Shown: positions 10,801 through 18,594 of the stretch, piece after piece
How the letters are laid out: every line of letters starts with the position of its first letter
How positions within the stretch are numbered: the stretch's first letter is position 1
Origin: Photobacterium salinisoli
Lineage (GTDB): Bacteria > Pseudomonadota > Gammaproteobacteria > Enterobacterales > Vibrionaceae
DNA: 64,000 nt
Direction: 5' to 3'
Assembly (NCBI RefSeq): GCF_003614885.1
Contig: NZ_QZMS01000007.1
Location: 1,922,001-1,986,000 of the forward strand
The notes under the pieces: generated by a model
Told to the model about the DNA's origin: nothing
The model's database searches: none
Seen by the model: the letters and a program-made list of their open reading frames with translations, nothing else
Translations under genes and position numbers: made by a program

Positions 10801-10965
10801 GTGTTTGTCACCGACAACCTGACCGATAAAGACATGATCAATTATGCCTTTACGGTGCGTGACAAGCTCACCGAGAACGAAACAGTAATGAGCCAAATCG
10901 CCAATAATACTCGCGAGCAAGCCATGCTAGGGACTTCCCACGCGCGATTGATGATGCGATTTTGA
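7825..10965 (+). CDS. hsdR: Type I restriction endonuclease subunit R, frameshifted near the C terminus
   Basis: This large translocase/nuclease contains the N-terminal PD-(D/E)XK domain (STLELKSEFKQ, about residues 170-185), Walker A HSAGSGKSN (about 340), the DEAH box ADEAHSS (about 455) and the helicase C-terminal domain. I chose ATG 7825 (MKDTTQERVF) because it follows AATAAGG; a TTG at 7795 is an alternative. After residue about 1035 the frame reads LGTSHARLMMRF and stops. The expected HsdR ending, GDFPRAIDDAILNSNEAHQ, follows in another frame to 11075. One base appears to be missing in the G run at 10930-10932. The motor and nuclease domains are untouched, but the C-terminal segment that normally contacts the methyltransferase core is replaced. 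Confidence 0.9.
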   Translation: MKDTTQERVFQDDIISQMVANGWVQGTGEGYNRESALYEADALTFIKQTQPKEWEKFCKVFPTDSERHFLDALVTQLKKADENATDRASRTFGTLGVLRHGLKIRNARFELCQFKPEHNLNPETLARYQQNICRIVPELVYSPYATQAEFEATGKQAKKWRIDLVLFVNGLPVSTLELKSEFKQAVENAIAQYKLTRLPKDPATKKPEPLLSFKRGALVHFAVSQYEVHMATKLAGEETFFLPFNKGTHDGGKGNDIPKDENRYATDYLWNEVLTPDNLLNIIGRFIHLQIEEKEDWEGRKTKKETLIFPRYHQWDVVTKLVDAAIVKGTGNKYLIQHSAGSGKSNSIAWTAHQLSTLHDEKGNKQFDSVIVVTDRTVLDDQLQDTIYQFEHADGVVGRINRKEGDGSKSEKLASALETSQPIIIVTIQTFPHVLKAIENSTSLKERRYAIIADEAHSSQTGATARQLKEVLMTDEAEDDTELSSEDILDATVAARRGSANLSYYAFTATPKPKTLELFGRRPDPEQPASKRNLPVAYHIYSMRQAIEEGFILDVLKNYTNYKVIYQLKQKLEAEDKEVDAGKAKLKLNNWVRLHDHNISQKVKVIVEHFKKNVMGLLGGQAKAMVVTSSRKEAVRYKLAFDKYVSEHGYAGIRAMVAFSGEVEFNAADPDSTAFMDQKFTEHNMNPELNKREMRVAFDSDDYQVMLVANKYQTGFDQPKLCAMYVDKKLAGVECVQTLSRLNRTYPGKAECGTFVLDFYNDPQDILDAFQPYYQVAELEDVTDPDKIFDLSEKLRASGIFLWSEVDQFVDAFFTKNKSNAAISNICKPAVDRWRKRYTSAVEAYIHAKNVFERTKKIGDAVLIANAENTFKECKQEKDRLEIFKKDLGSFVRFYEFMSQIVDYDDKELEKLSLYARHLRPMLREKVIEEDELDLGNVVMSHYRLSKIRQQDIQLKENAPEYKLHPSNDVGTAKPKDKKEEFLSHIIERLNEVFVTDNLTDKDMINYAFTVRDKLTENETVMSQIANNTREQAMLGTSHARLMMRF

Positions 10966-11075
10966 ATAGCAATGAAGCGCACCAAGAGCAGATGATGCAG
11001 TTGTTGTCAGACCCGAACAAAACCAAACAATTTGCGCGGGTGATTTTTGATATGTTGAGTGGATATAAAGATTAA
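10930..11075 (+). pseudogene. hsdR: Out-of-frame 3' end of hsdR
   Basis: Codons starting at 10932 translate to DFPRAIDDAILNSNEA, continue through FARVIFDMLSGYKD and end at the TAA at 11073-11075. This matches the usual HsdR C terminus. The preceding reading frame is offset by one base, which one extra G in the GGG run at 10930-10932 would restore. The true stop would then lie 2 bases before the next gene, typical of operon spacing. Confidence 0.85.
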
Positions 11076-11077
11076 TT

Positions 11078-12094
11078 ATGGCCATTTACGAATTAGCCAA
11101 TGACACCTTAATCAAGGTAGAAACAACTTCATTCGAAGCTGAGAAACTCAGAGAACGTCAGGATATCCAACGACTGCTCAGAGCCAATATTCAAGCCATC
11201 AGCCCGGACACCCTGGTGATTGCCGAAGAATACGGGCATTTTGTTGAGTCCAATCGCCGTATTGATTTACTGGGTATTGATAAGTCCGCCAACCTGGTTG
11301 TGATTGAGTTAAAGCGTGATGACGATGGCGGCCATATGGAGCTTCAGGCCATTCGCTACGCTGCCATGGTGGCGAACTTAACCTGGGAGCATGCCATTCA
11401 TGCCTATAAAGAGTTTTTAAGCCGCACAGAACAAGATCTTGACGCAGAAAGTGTGCTGCTTGATTTCCTTGGCTGGGATACACCACAGGAAGACGACTTC
11501 GGCAAGGAGTCGCGCATCGTTCTTGCGGCCAGGAATTTTTCAAAAGAAATCACCACCTCGGTACTCTGGCTCAACGATATGGGGTTAGATATCCGTTGTG
11601 TTCGCTTAAACCCACTGCGCCTTGACGAACGGCTGCTGTTAAATGTCGAACAAATCATTCCGCTGCCCGAGGCAATGGACTATCAGATTGAGGTCAGGCA
11701 CAAAAAGCGTGAAGAACGTGCAGCGCGTAATGACGGAAAGGATCGCTCGCGACTGAACCTGTATGTAAACGGCACACTGTATCAGCAAGGCTTTCGCAAG
11801 TCAGATATTGGCTTGTATACCGTCCAGGCGCTTCAAACACATCAGTTAATTGATGACACTGTATTTAACTATTTAAGACATAATAAAACCTGCTCTTTTC
11901 AACTGTTAAAGCAGTTACATGAAATCACTGGCACAGCTGACAAATATAGAAAATACCGCTCTGAACGCGAACCTGAGTTCTTCTATCAAGACGTTGGTTA
12001 CTACGTTGCCAGAAACTGGGATATCAATAATACAAACCGATTCATTATAGAAATTCAGCAGCGATTTCCCGAACTAAGATTCGAATGGGATTAA
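11078..12094 (+). CDS. NucS/DUF91-like PD-(D/E)XK endonuclease-family protein
   Basis: This 338-residue protein has a PD-(D/E)XK core in its N-terminal third: RIDLLGID supplies the Asp and LVVIELKR the E-x-K pair (about residues 65-90), followed by a Q-x-x-R-Y helix. This is the arrangement of the NucS/DUF91 nuclease fold. The C-terminal part (about 220-338) is basic, then helical, and I do not recognise it. The ATG starts 2 bases after the original hsdR stop, so it belongs to the restriction operon. It may be an accessory restriction nuclease or an independent defence gene carried with the locus. Its substrate cannot be read from the sequence. Confidence 0.75.
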   Translation: MAIYELANDTLIKVETTSFEAEKLRERQDIQRLLRANIQAISPDTLVIAEEYGHFVESNRRIDLLGIDKSANLVVIELKRDDDGGHMELQAIRYAAMVANLTWEHAIHAYKEFLSRTEQDLDAESVLLDFLGWDTPQEDDFGKESRIVLAARNFSKEITTSVLWLNDMGLDIRCVRLNPLRLDERLLLNVEQIIPLPEAMDYQIEVRHKKREERAARNDGKDRSRLNLYVNGTLYQQGFRKSDIGLYTVQALQTHQLIDDTVFNYLRHNKTCSFQLLKQLHEITGTADKYRKYRSEREPEFFYQDVGYYVARNWDINNTNRFIIEIQQRFPELRFEWD

Positions 12095-12111
12095 TCCTGA
12101 ATTCCTGTAAC

Positions 12112-12139
12112 AGCCCGCAAGGTTCTAATCTAACGGGCT
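12112..12139 (+). terminator. Possible rho-independent terminator after the restriction operon
   Basis: AGCCCG (12112-12117) pairs with CGGGCT (12134-12139) across a 16-base loop, 17 bases after the nuclease stop. The T-run is short (TTTAT), so it is a weak terminator at best. Confidence 0.5.
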
Positions 12140-12317
12140 TTATCACTATCAATGACATCCACGCACTCTCCCAAGAAACCACCGACCACACCAACTATCG
12201 CTAAGATGCATGCATCAATGTCTCCACGGTAACCATTCATCCCCCACCATCCCCCATTTCCCCATACCCTTTCAGTTGCTTAGGTGAGCTTTTGCTTTTC
12301 TCGCTGATATGTTTATG

Positions 12318-12348
12318 TATAATCAAACGAGAATAGATATCATTATTG
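12318..12348 (+). promoter_or_regulatory. Promoter and putative Fur box for the siderophore-reductase/DAHP-synthase operon
   Basis: A consensus -10 hexamer TATAAT lies at 12318-12323. A Fur-like sequence at 12334-12348 (TAGATATCATTATTG) overlaps the expected transcription start; its right half-site is near consensus and its left half is degenerate. The gene starts at 12363 behind AAGGAAACAAT. The preceding 150 bases show no gene. Confidence 0.55.
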
Positions 12349-12362
12349 ATTAAGGAAACAAT

Positions 12363-13208
12363 ATGACCGTGCCCGACAACAGGGAAAAACGTCTGCCGGT
12401 GCTGCTCACAGTGAAATCTGTCCGGGATTTGGGCCCGCGTTATCGCCGGATTACCTTTACGTCACCTGCACTGGCGCACTACCCGGCTTGCAGTCACGGC
12501 GCGCACATTAAGATCATGCTTGCCCAGGACGGACAGTCTGAGCCTGTACTGCCGACCCTGACGGCAACCGGGCCTAAGTGGGCATCCCCCGAGGACAAGC
12601 CGCTGCTGCGTACCTTCTCGGTCCGTGAGCTGCGCCGGGAAACCGGTGAGATGGATATCGACTTTGCCCTGCACGGCGATCTGGGCCCGGCGTCGCGGTT
12701 TGCGCTCAATGCCCGCCCCGGCGATAAACTGGGGATTTCCCCGCCGGGTGGCCCGTACCCTATGCTCAAACCGGCCTCGCAGTATTATCTGGCCGGGGAT
12801 CTGACGGCCTTACCGGCGATAAGTGCCATGCTGGAAGACATGCCGGCAGACAGCCGCGGCTATGTGGCGATTCAGATCGGTGATAAAACCGATATTCAGG
12901 CTCTCCGCGGCCCGGCTGGGGTTCAGGTTCAGTGGTTTATCGGCCAGCCGGATCAGGTGCAGCCGCTGATCGACCAGTTCTGCCAGCAGCTTCTCAGCGC
13001 CAAAACGACTGCCGAATCAAATGCCGAACAGATTGCCGACAGTTATTTCTGGCTGGGCGGTGAAGAGCAGATTGTTGTGGGCTTGCGCCGCTTTATCCGC
13101 CGTGAACTGGATGTCGAGCGCACCCAGGTCTATGCCATTCCCTACTGGCGTTTTGGGATTGATGAAGACAGCTATCACACCAGTCGTCACCAGGTTGTTG
13201 ATAATTAA
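12363..13208 (+). CDS. viuB: Ferric-siderophore reductase/siderophore-interacting protein (ViuB/YqjH family)
   Basis: This 281-residue cytoplasmic flavoprotein belongs to the SIP family, which reduces imported ferric siderophore to release iron. The N-terminal FAD-binding beta barrel carries the signature RTFSVR (about residues 81-86). GDKLGISPPGGP near 120 and YYLAGDLTALPAI near 140 form the NAD(P)H-binding half, and the C-terminal tail YAIPYWRFGID is typical of ViuB/YqjH. It starts at the ATG after AAGGAAAC, behind a putative Fur box. It is followed by the DAHP synthase gene in the same direction, so iron release and precursor supply seem to be co-expressed. Confidence 0.92.
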   Translation: MTVPDNREKRLPVLLTVKSVRDLGPRYRRITFTSPALAHYPACSHGAHIKIMLAQDGQSEPVLPTLTATGPKWASPEDKPLLRTFSVRELRRETGEMDIDFALHGDLGPASRFALNARPGDKLGISPPGGPYPMLKPASQYYLAGDLTALPAISAMLEDMPADSRGYVAIQIGDKTDIQALRGPAGVQVQWFIGQPDQVQPLIDQFCQQLLSAKTTAESNAEQIADSYFWLGGEEQIVVGLRRFIRRELDVERTQVYAIPYWRFGIDEDSYHTSRHQVVDN

Positions 13209-13299
13209 TAATAATTCAGACCGAACCGGTATTTGCCTCTATGGGCACTTTGAAGCACAAGAGTGATGTCATCTCCCGATGACAACAAAGGAAACAACA

Positions 13300-14379
13300 A
13301 TGGCTATTGACCCTTCAGTGATCCGCGCCCATTCATGGCAGGCACTACCCACACCGGCTGCACTGGCAACCGCCATCCCCTGCCCGGCAGCACTGACCGA
13401 GCAGATTGCAGGCTCGCGCAGTACTATCAGAGATATTTTGCACGGCCAGGACGACAGGCTTCTGGTCGTCATTGGCCCGTGTTCGATTCATGACCCGGAC
13501 GCGGCCATCGAGTATGCCGAAAAACTGGCCCGCTGTGCAGAGCGCTATCAGGATCAGCTGGTGGTGGTGATGCGCACCTATTTTGAAAAACCTCGCACCA
13601 CAGTCGGCTGGAAAGGCATGCTGTTTGACCCGGATCTGGATGGCAGCGATCAAATCGGCAAAGGCCTGCAGCAGGCCAGAGAGCTGCTGATCCGCATCAA
13701 TGCACTGGGCCTGCCGGCCGCGACAGAATTTCTTGATACCACCAGTTTTACCTATCTGTCCGATCTGATGAGCTGGGGCGCCATCGGCGCCAGAACCACA
13801 GAGTCTCAGCCGCACCGTCAGCAAACGTCCGGCCTGCCGTGTCCGGTCGGGTTTAAAAACGGCACCGACGGCAATGTCAGTGTGGCGATGGATGCCATCA
13901 TTGCCAGCCGCCACCCGCACCTGTACACCACCACAGGTCAGGACGGACAGCTGTATGCCGTCAGCAGTGCCGGCAATCCGGACTGCCACCTGATCCTGCG
14001 CGGTGGAAAAGCCCCGAACTACAGCGAAGAAGACATTCACCATGCTCTGCAGCAGCTGGAGGCCAAAGGGATCACCACAGGGGTGATGGTCGACTGCAGC
14101 CATGGCAACAGCCTGAAGCAGTTCCAGCGCCAGTTGCTGGTGGCCGAAGAGCTGTGCCGTCAGATTGGCAACGGCAACCATGCCATTTCTGCCATCATGG
14201 CCGAGAGTTTTCTAGTTGAAGGGCGACAGGATATCTCAGATAACATGACCTATGGTCAGTCCATTACCGATGCCTGTCTGGGCTGGGAAGATACCGAGAC
14301 CCTGCTGTCGATGCTGGCCAGTGCTGTCGAACAGCGTCGTGAGGGGAGTTCGATCCGATTAGCCGCCAACGAGGGATAA
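13300..14379 (+). CDS. 3-deoxy-7-phosphoheptulonate (DAHP) synthase, class I, siderophore-associated
   Basis: This 359-residue AroF/G/H-type enzyme condenses phosphoenolpyruvate and erythrose 4-phosphate, the first step towards chorismate. Visible family motifs are VIGPCSIHD (about 55-63), RTYFEKPRTTVGWKG, GARTTESQPHR, PVGFKNGTDG, LILRGG and DCSHGNS. I chose ATG 13300, which has AAAGGAAAC just upstream, over the in-frame ATG at 13279. Placed inside the siderophore locus, it probably boosts chorismate for 2,3-dihydroxybenzoate synthesis; vanchrobactin clusters also carry a DAHP synthase (VabG). Which aromatic amino acid, if any, inhibits it cannot be read here. Confidence 0.95.
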   Translation: MAIDPSVIRAHSWQALPTPAALATAIPCPAALTEQIAGSRSTIRDILHGQDDRLLVVIGPCSIHDPDAAIEYAEKLARCAERYQDQLVVVMRTYFEKPRTTVGWKGMLFDPDLDGSDQIGKGLQQARELLIRINALGLPAATEFLDTTSFTYLSDLMSWGAIGARTTESQPHRQQTSGLPCPVGFKNGTDGNVSVAMDAIIASRHPHLYTTTGQDGQLYAVSSAGNPDCHLILRGGKAPNYSEEDIHHALQQLEAKGITTGVMVDCSHGNSLKQFQRQLLVAEELCRQIGNGNHAISAIMAESFLVEGRQDISDNMTYGQSITDACLGWEDTETLLSMLASAVEQRREGSSIRLAANEG

Positions 14380-14432
14380 ATGCCGGTGGTATGTCCCCAG
14401 CCAGGAGTCAAACGACACACTGCAGATAAACG

Positions 14433-14458
14433 AAAGCCAGCCGTTTCAGGCTGGCTTT
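14433..14458. terminator. Bidirectional rho-independent terminator
   Basis: AAAGCCAGCC (14433-14442) and GGCTGGCTTT (14449-14458) form a perfect 10-bp stem with a 6-base loop. It sits between the convergent DAHP synthase and ABC ATPase genes and is flanked by T or A runs usable in both directions. Confidence 0.9.
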
Positions 14459-14480
14459 TGATTGCAATTAAGCGGACCGA

Positions 14481-15281
14481 CTAACCGGCGATCTGCTGCC
14501 AGTCCGCCTGACGGCGCGGCACAATCACAGGCGCATCATCAAACGGTGCGGTGAGAATATCGACATGGGTATTGTACAACTTGTCGATCATCGGCTTGGT
14601 AATCACCTCGGTCACCGGTCCTGCCGCCACCACGCCCTGCTCACCAATCGCCACCAGCTCATCACAGTAACGCGCAGCCGCGGCCAGATCATGGATCACC
14701 AGCACCACGGTTTTGCCCATCGCCACCATCTGGCTGATGCTTTCCATCACTTCAATCTGATGGCCGATATCCAGCGCGCTGGTCGGCTCATCAAGCAGGA
14801 TCACATCGGTATCCTGCGCCAGAATCATCGCCAGCCAGGCACGCTGGCGCTGTCCGCCGGACAAACTGGCCACAGGTTGCTGCAGCAAATCGTCCAGCTT
14901 CATCCACTGAATGGCTTTGGCGACCTGAGCGGCATCGTCGTCGCTCCACTGGCTGAACCAACCCTGATGGGGATGACGGCCGTACTGCACCAGTTGTTCC
15001 ACCGTGATCCCGGCCGGGCTGATGGGCTGCTGCGGCAGGAAAGCCAGTACTTTGGCCAGCGCTTTCATCGAGTAGTCCGCCAGCGATTTGCCGTTCAGGA
15101 TGATCTCGCCCTGCTGCGGTGCCAGTTGTTTGGCCATCATCTTGAGCAGCGTCGATTTGCCGCCGCCGTTAGGACCGACAATGCCAATCAACTTACCTTG
15201 ACCCAGACGCAATGAGACATCCTTGAGGACGGTCTTGCTCTCGTAGGAAAACCCTACGCCTGTCATCGTTAACGCTGTCAT
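14481..15281 (-). CDS. Iron-siderophore ABC transporter ATP-binding protein
   Basis: This 266-residue ATPase is of the FecE/FepC type. It has Walker A GPNGGGKST (about residue 36), the Q-loop region FLPQQPISPAG, signature LSGGQRQR (about 138) and Walker B VILLDEPTSALD. It energises import of the ferric siderophore through the two permeases encoded upstream. The start overlaps the end of the permease gene, indicating one operon (permease, permease, ATPase) on the minus strand. The order and divergent binding-protein gene recall the vct/viu catecholate importers of vibrios. Confidence 0.95.
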   Translation of the reverse strand: MTALTMTGVGFSYESKTVLKDVSLRLGQGKLIGIVGPNGGGKSTLLKMMAKQLAPQQGEIILNGKSLADYSMKALAKVLAFLPQQPISPAGITVEQLVQYGRHPHQGWFSQWSDDDAAQVAKAIQWMKLDDLLQQPVASLSGGQRQRAWLAMILAQDTDVILLDEPTSALDIGHQIEVMESISQMVAMGKTVVLVIHDLAAAARYCDELVAIGEQGVVAAGPVTEVITKPMIDKLYNTHVDILTAPFDDAPVIVPRRQADWQQIAG

Positions 15282-16393
15282 CAGTCTGCCTGTCCTTTAT
15301 CTCGCAGTAGAAAAATAAATAGCATGATGCCGCCCAGAATGCGGGTCATGATCCCGGTAGCCACTTCGTGGGGGTCGGCCAGTACCCGGACCAGAGTATC
15401 ACTCAGCAAGAGTAACAATGCCCCCAGCATGGCAGCGGTCCACAGTGGCACAATACGCCCCCTGAGCAGGAAGGTCGCGATAATCGGTGCCGCCATGGCA
15501 ATAAACACCACAGGACCGCCGATGGCCGTGCCCAGCGCGGCGATCAGGATCGCCAGCATCAGAATCGCCACCTGTACCCGACTGACGTTTACGCCCAGGC
15601 TCTGGGCGGTCGGCAGGCCCAGCCGCAGCACATCCAGCTGGCGGGAGAAGTAAATCACCGCCGGACTGAGCAACAGCAGCAACCCGGCCACCGGCAGACT
15701 GACGCTGTAACCCTGACCGACAAAGTTACCCATGGTCCAGAAGTACACGCTGCTGACATGCACGATAGATTCGGTCGACATCAGAAACTCGCCCACGGCG
15801 CGCATCAGCTCCGAGACCCCGATACCGATCACCACAAACAGATAACCCTGCTCGCCGGGGTTACGGCACAGCATATAGAGCATCACAGCCGCCACCACCG
15901 CACCCAGCGGCGCAGCCCACCAGGGCCAGGAGCCCAGCGTGAGGTACAAGGTAAAAAAGGTGATCGCCAGTGTGGCCCCTTCATTGACCCCGACCATATC
16001 GGGGGTCGCCAGCCGGTTACGCACCAGCGTTTGGATCATACAGCCCGACAGCCCCATGGCCGCACCGGCCACCAGCACGGCCACCACGCGGGGCAGACGA
16101 ATTTTAAACACCATGATTTCGACCATGCGGGTCGATTCCCCCAGCAAGGCTTTGAGCGCCAGCCAGGGCGTGAGTTTGGCCGAACCGATACTGACCGCCA
16201 GCAGGCTCATCGCCACCAGCGCCAGCATCAGCAAAGCACCAATGAAAACGGCCCGGCGCTCCACCAGCATGGTCTTGTTACCGAACTGCCACAACCACTT
16301 ACCGTGCGGGACATGCCGCGCCGGCTGGGCTGAGGTTAACGGGGTCGCTGGGCGCTGACTGGCAGCCATGTGCTGCGCCATACTTTTTTCCAT
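15281..16393 (-). CDS. Iron-siderophore ABC transporter permease (FecCD family), second
   Basis: This permease of about 370 residues has a cytoplasmic N-terminal extension (about 45 residues, rich in Ala/Pro/Gln) followed by multiple hydrophobic helices. FecCD hallmarks include RLPRVVAVLVAGAAMGLSG, TPDMVGVNEGA and AIGGPVVFIAMAAP. The ATG at 16393 is preceded by AGGAG. It pairs with the neighbouring permease to form the inner-membrane channel for ferric catecholate. The gap from the upstream permease gene is 11 bases. Confidence 0.93.
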   Translation of the reverse strand: MEKSMAQHMAASQRPATPLTSAQPARHVPHGKWLWQFGNKTMLVERRAVFIGALLMLALVAMSLLAVSIGSAKLTPWLALKALLGESTRMVEIMVFKIRLPRVVAVLVAGAAMGLSGCMIQTLVRNRLATPDMVGVNEGATLAITFFTLYLTLGSWPWWAAPLGAVVAAVMLYMLCRNPGEQGYLFVVIGIGVSELMRAVGEFLMSTESIVHVSSVYFWTMGNFVGQGYSVSLPVAGLLLLLSPAVIYFSRQLDVLRLGLPTAQSLGVNVSRVQVAILMLAILIAALGTAIGGPVVFIAMAAPIIATFLLRGRIVPLWTAAMLGALLLLLSDTLVRVLADPHEVATGIMTRILGGIMLFIFLLRDKGQAD

Positions 16394-16404
16394 CAATCTG
16401 GCTC

Positions 16405-17415
16405 CTACTTCACCGCCAGTAACGAGCGGAAACCGCCACGCCGGACCACGCCAATCAGCACAGGCGCCCCTATCATGGCCAGTAATACGCCGTTTGGCAT
16501 TTCATAAGGCTGAATCATCCAGCGGGCCAGAATATCGGCAATCAGGATAAAACAGACACCAAACAGCGCCGAGAAAATCACCTGCACCGACAACCGCACC
16601 GGCTCCACCATACGGGCGCAATAGGCCGCCAGAAAACCGACGAAACTGATCGGCCCGGCCACCGAAATGGCACAGGCGGTAAACAGGGTCGAGGCCAGCA
16701 GCACGCCGATGCGCACCCAGTGGGTATTAATGCCGAGGGAGCGGGCCTGCTGCTCACCGAGTTGCATCATGGTGAGCTGACGGGCCAGCAGAAAGGTCAG
16801 CACGATAGCGGCCAGCATAAAGGGCGATATCAGCGCCATCGCCGTCATATCGGCCGCGGCCAGCGAACCCAGGTTCCAGAACCGGAACTGATCCAGCACC
16901 ACCTGGTTCGACAGCAAAATATAATTGGATAAACCGCCAAAGGTCGCGTTCATCGCCACCCCGACCAGGATCAGTTTGAGCGGGCTGGATTTGCCCATCA
17001 CATGGCCCACCAGCAGCACCACGATGTTACCGGCCAGCGCCCCCAGTCCGGACCAGACCAGATACCCCTGAGCGGATTCGACACCAAAGTAGGTCAGGCC
17101 GGTGACCAGCCCCAGCACCGCGCCGGCATTGACGCCAAGCAACCCCGGCTCAGCCAGCGGGTTACGGGTGGCGCTTTGAAGTAAAGAGGCGGCCAGTGAC
17201 AGGCTGACACCGACCATCAGGGCACACAGGGTGCGCGGCAAGCGCAGGGTATCCATCACCATGGTCATGTGTTCTGACGGCTCAATGGCAGAGAAATAGT
17301 AGGCCAGCGCTTCTGCTGCGCCGTATTCCCCGGCACCAACCGACATCGACATCACTGAAAAAAAACAGACACTGAACACGCCTGCTCCGAGCCAGACGAG
17401 TTGACGTTTCGACAC
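16405..17415 (-). CDS. Iron-siderophore ABC transporter permease (FecCD family), first
   Basis: This polytopic membrane protein has FecCD signatures LRLPRTLCALMVGVSLSLAA, NPLAEPGLLGVNAGA and ISVAGPISFVGFLAAY. I chose the GTG at 17415 (VSKRQLVWLG) because GGAG lies 8 bases upstream; an in-frame ATG at 17451 has no clear ribosome-binding site. It is the first gene of the importer operon and faces the binding-protein gene across a roughly 150-base divergent promoter region. Confidence 0.9.
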   Translation of the reverse strand: MSKRQLVWLGAGVFSVCFFSVMSMSVGAGEYGAAEALAYYFSAIEPSEHMTMVMDTLRLPRTLCALMVGVSLSLAASLLQSATRNPLAEPGLLGVNAGAVLGLVTGLTYFGVESAQGYLVWSGLGALAGNIVVLLVGHVMGKSSPLKLILVGVAMNATFGGLSNYILLSNQVVLDQFRFWNLGSLAAADMTAMALISPFMLAAIVLTFLLARQLTMMQLGEQQARSLGINTHWVRIGVLLASTLFTACAISVAGPISFVGFLAAYCARMVEPVRLSVQVIFSALFGVCFILIADILARWMIQPYEMPNGVLLAMIGAPVLIGVVRRGGFRSLLAVK

Positions 17416-17485
17416 GCTTGCAACTCCATGTATAACAACGAGGCTGAGCATGATATCAATCCGCCTTTTCTTAGAACAGCATTAA

Positions 17486-17512
17486 ATAAAAATAGTTCTC
17501 AATATCTTTATT
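17486..17512. promoter_or_regulatory. Divergent promoter region with a Fur-like sequence
   Basis: The AT-rich gap between the divergent permease and binding-protein genes contains an A/T-dominated imperfect palindrome around AATAGTTCTCAATATC (17491-17506), resembling vibrio Fur boxes. A single Fur site here could control both importer transcripts. The match is only partial. Confidence 0.45.
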
Positions 17513-17570
17513 AAGTACAATTCGAAAAGATTCATTCACTTCATTGAGATGCATAATAAGGAGCGTTATT

Positions 17571-18503
17571 TTGCTACGAAGCCTGTTTACGGCCCTGGCC
17601 CTGTTCTGCATGGCGAGCCAGGCCAGTGCTGCCGATACCCGCATCATCGAAGATGCCCTGGGTGAGAAGGTCACCGTCCCGGCACACCCGAAACGCGTCA
17701 TTACCCTCAGCGAGATCGATCTGGATACCGCCCTGGCACTGGGCATGACCCCGATCGGCACAGTCAATGGCCGCGGCCAGCAAACTCTGCCCCGTTATCT
17801 GACCCCGGCCATTAATGGCAATATTCAGATCGTCGGTGATCTGTCCCGCCCGAATCTGGAAACCATTCTTGAACTGGAACCGGATCTGATCCTGACCGCG
17901 CCCAACCGCCCGGAAGTGATCGAGCTGCTCGGTGAAATCGCCCCGACTGTGGTTACCTTTAACTACGGCGAAAACTGGAAAAGTGTATTCCAGCGCACCG
18001 CCAATATTCTGAACCGCCAGGCCGATGCCGATGCCTTTATGGCTCGTTATCAGGCACATGCGGAACAAACCAAACAGGCAATTGGTGACAAACTGGGCCA
18101 GACCATCAGTGTGGTGCGCTGGAACCCGAAAGGACCGGCTTATATGTTCCGCGACTCCTTTGCCAGCCAGGTGATTGCCGATGTCGGCATGAAACGCCCT
18201 GCCAATCAGCAGGACCCGGGCCATACCCACTCCATGTCTCTGAGCCTGGAAGCACTTGCCGTACTGGATGGCGACTGGATGGTGATCGGCACCCTGAGCA
18301 CGTCAGGTGAGGCCGTCGAAGCCATGCAGCAGGCCGAGAACACCCCGGCATTCCGCCAGCTGAGTGCTATTGAATCCGGCCGGTTTGCACCGGTTGACGG
18401 TTCGCTGTGGACCTCGGTCGGCGGTCCGCTGGCCGCGCTGAAAGTGATGGAAGACATCGCCAGACTGGTCAATACGCCGGATGCCCAGCCGCTGACGCAG
18501 TAA
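17571..18503 (+). CDS. Periplasmic ferric-siderophore binding protein
   Basis: This substrate-binding protein of the FepB/FhuD/BtuF class has about 310 residues. The TTG at 17571 has AAGGAG 7 bases upstream and opens directly into a signal peptide (LLRSLFTALALFCMASQASA, cleavage before ADTR). The mature protein shows the class III binding-protein pattern: HPKRVITLSEIDLDTALALG, the helical-backbone hinge, and LEPDLILTAP. It delivers the ferric siderophore to the divergently encoded permeases. It is convergent with the NRPS operon end, and the two are separated by a strong terminator. Confidence 0.93.
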   Translation: MLRSLFTALALFCMASQASAADTRIIEDALGEKVTVPAHPKRVITLSEIDLDTALALGMTPIGTVNGRGQQTLPRYLTPAINGNIQIVGDLSRPNLETILELEPDLILTAPNRPEVIELLGEIAPTVVTFNYGENWKSVFQRTANILNRQADADAFMARYQAHAEQTKQAIGDKLGQTISVVRWNPKGPAYMFRDSFASQVIADVGMKRPANQQDPGHTHSMSLSLEALAVLDGDWMVIGTLSTSGEAVEAMQQAENTPAFRQLSAIESGRFAPVDGSLWTSVGGPLAALKVMEDIARLVNTPDAQPLTQ

Positions 18504-18543
18504 GCGTTCATAGAGCAAGCTCATTCATAAAAAGCTCAGCGAT

Positions 18544-18574
18544 AAAAAAACCGCCTTTCGGCGGTTTTTTTTTT
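18544..18574. terminator. Bidirectional rho-independent terminator
   Basis: An A-tract followed by CCGCC (18551-18555), loop TTTC, GGCGG (18560-18564) and a long T-tract gives a strong stem that works in both directions. It lies between the binding-protein gene and the convergent amoH gene. Confidence 0.93.
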
Positions 18575-18594
18575 CGTTGCGGCATCCGACCGGG

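Noticed and set aside
13345..14181. 278-residue minus-strand frame inside the DAHP synthase gene
   Set aside because: The plus strand carries an unmistakable DAHP synthase; the reverse frame has no recognisable motif.
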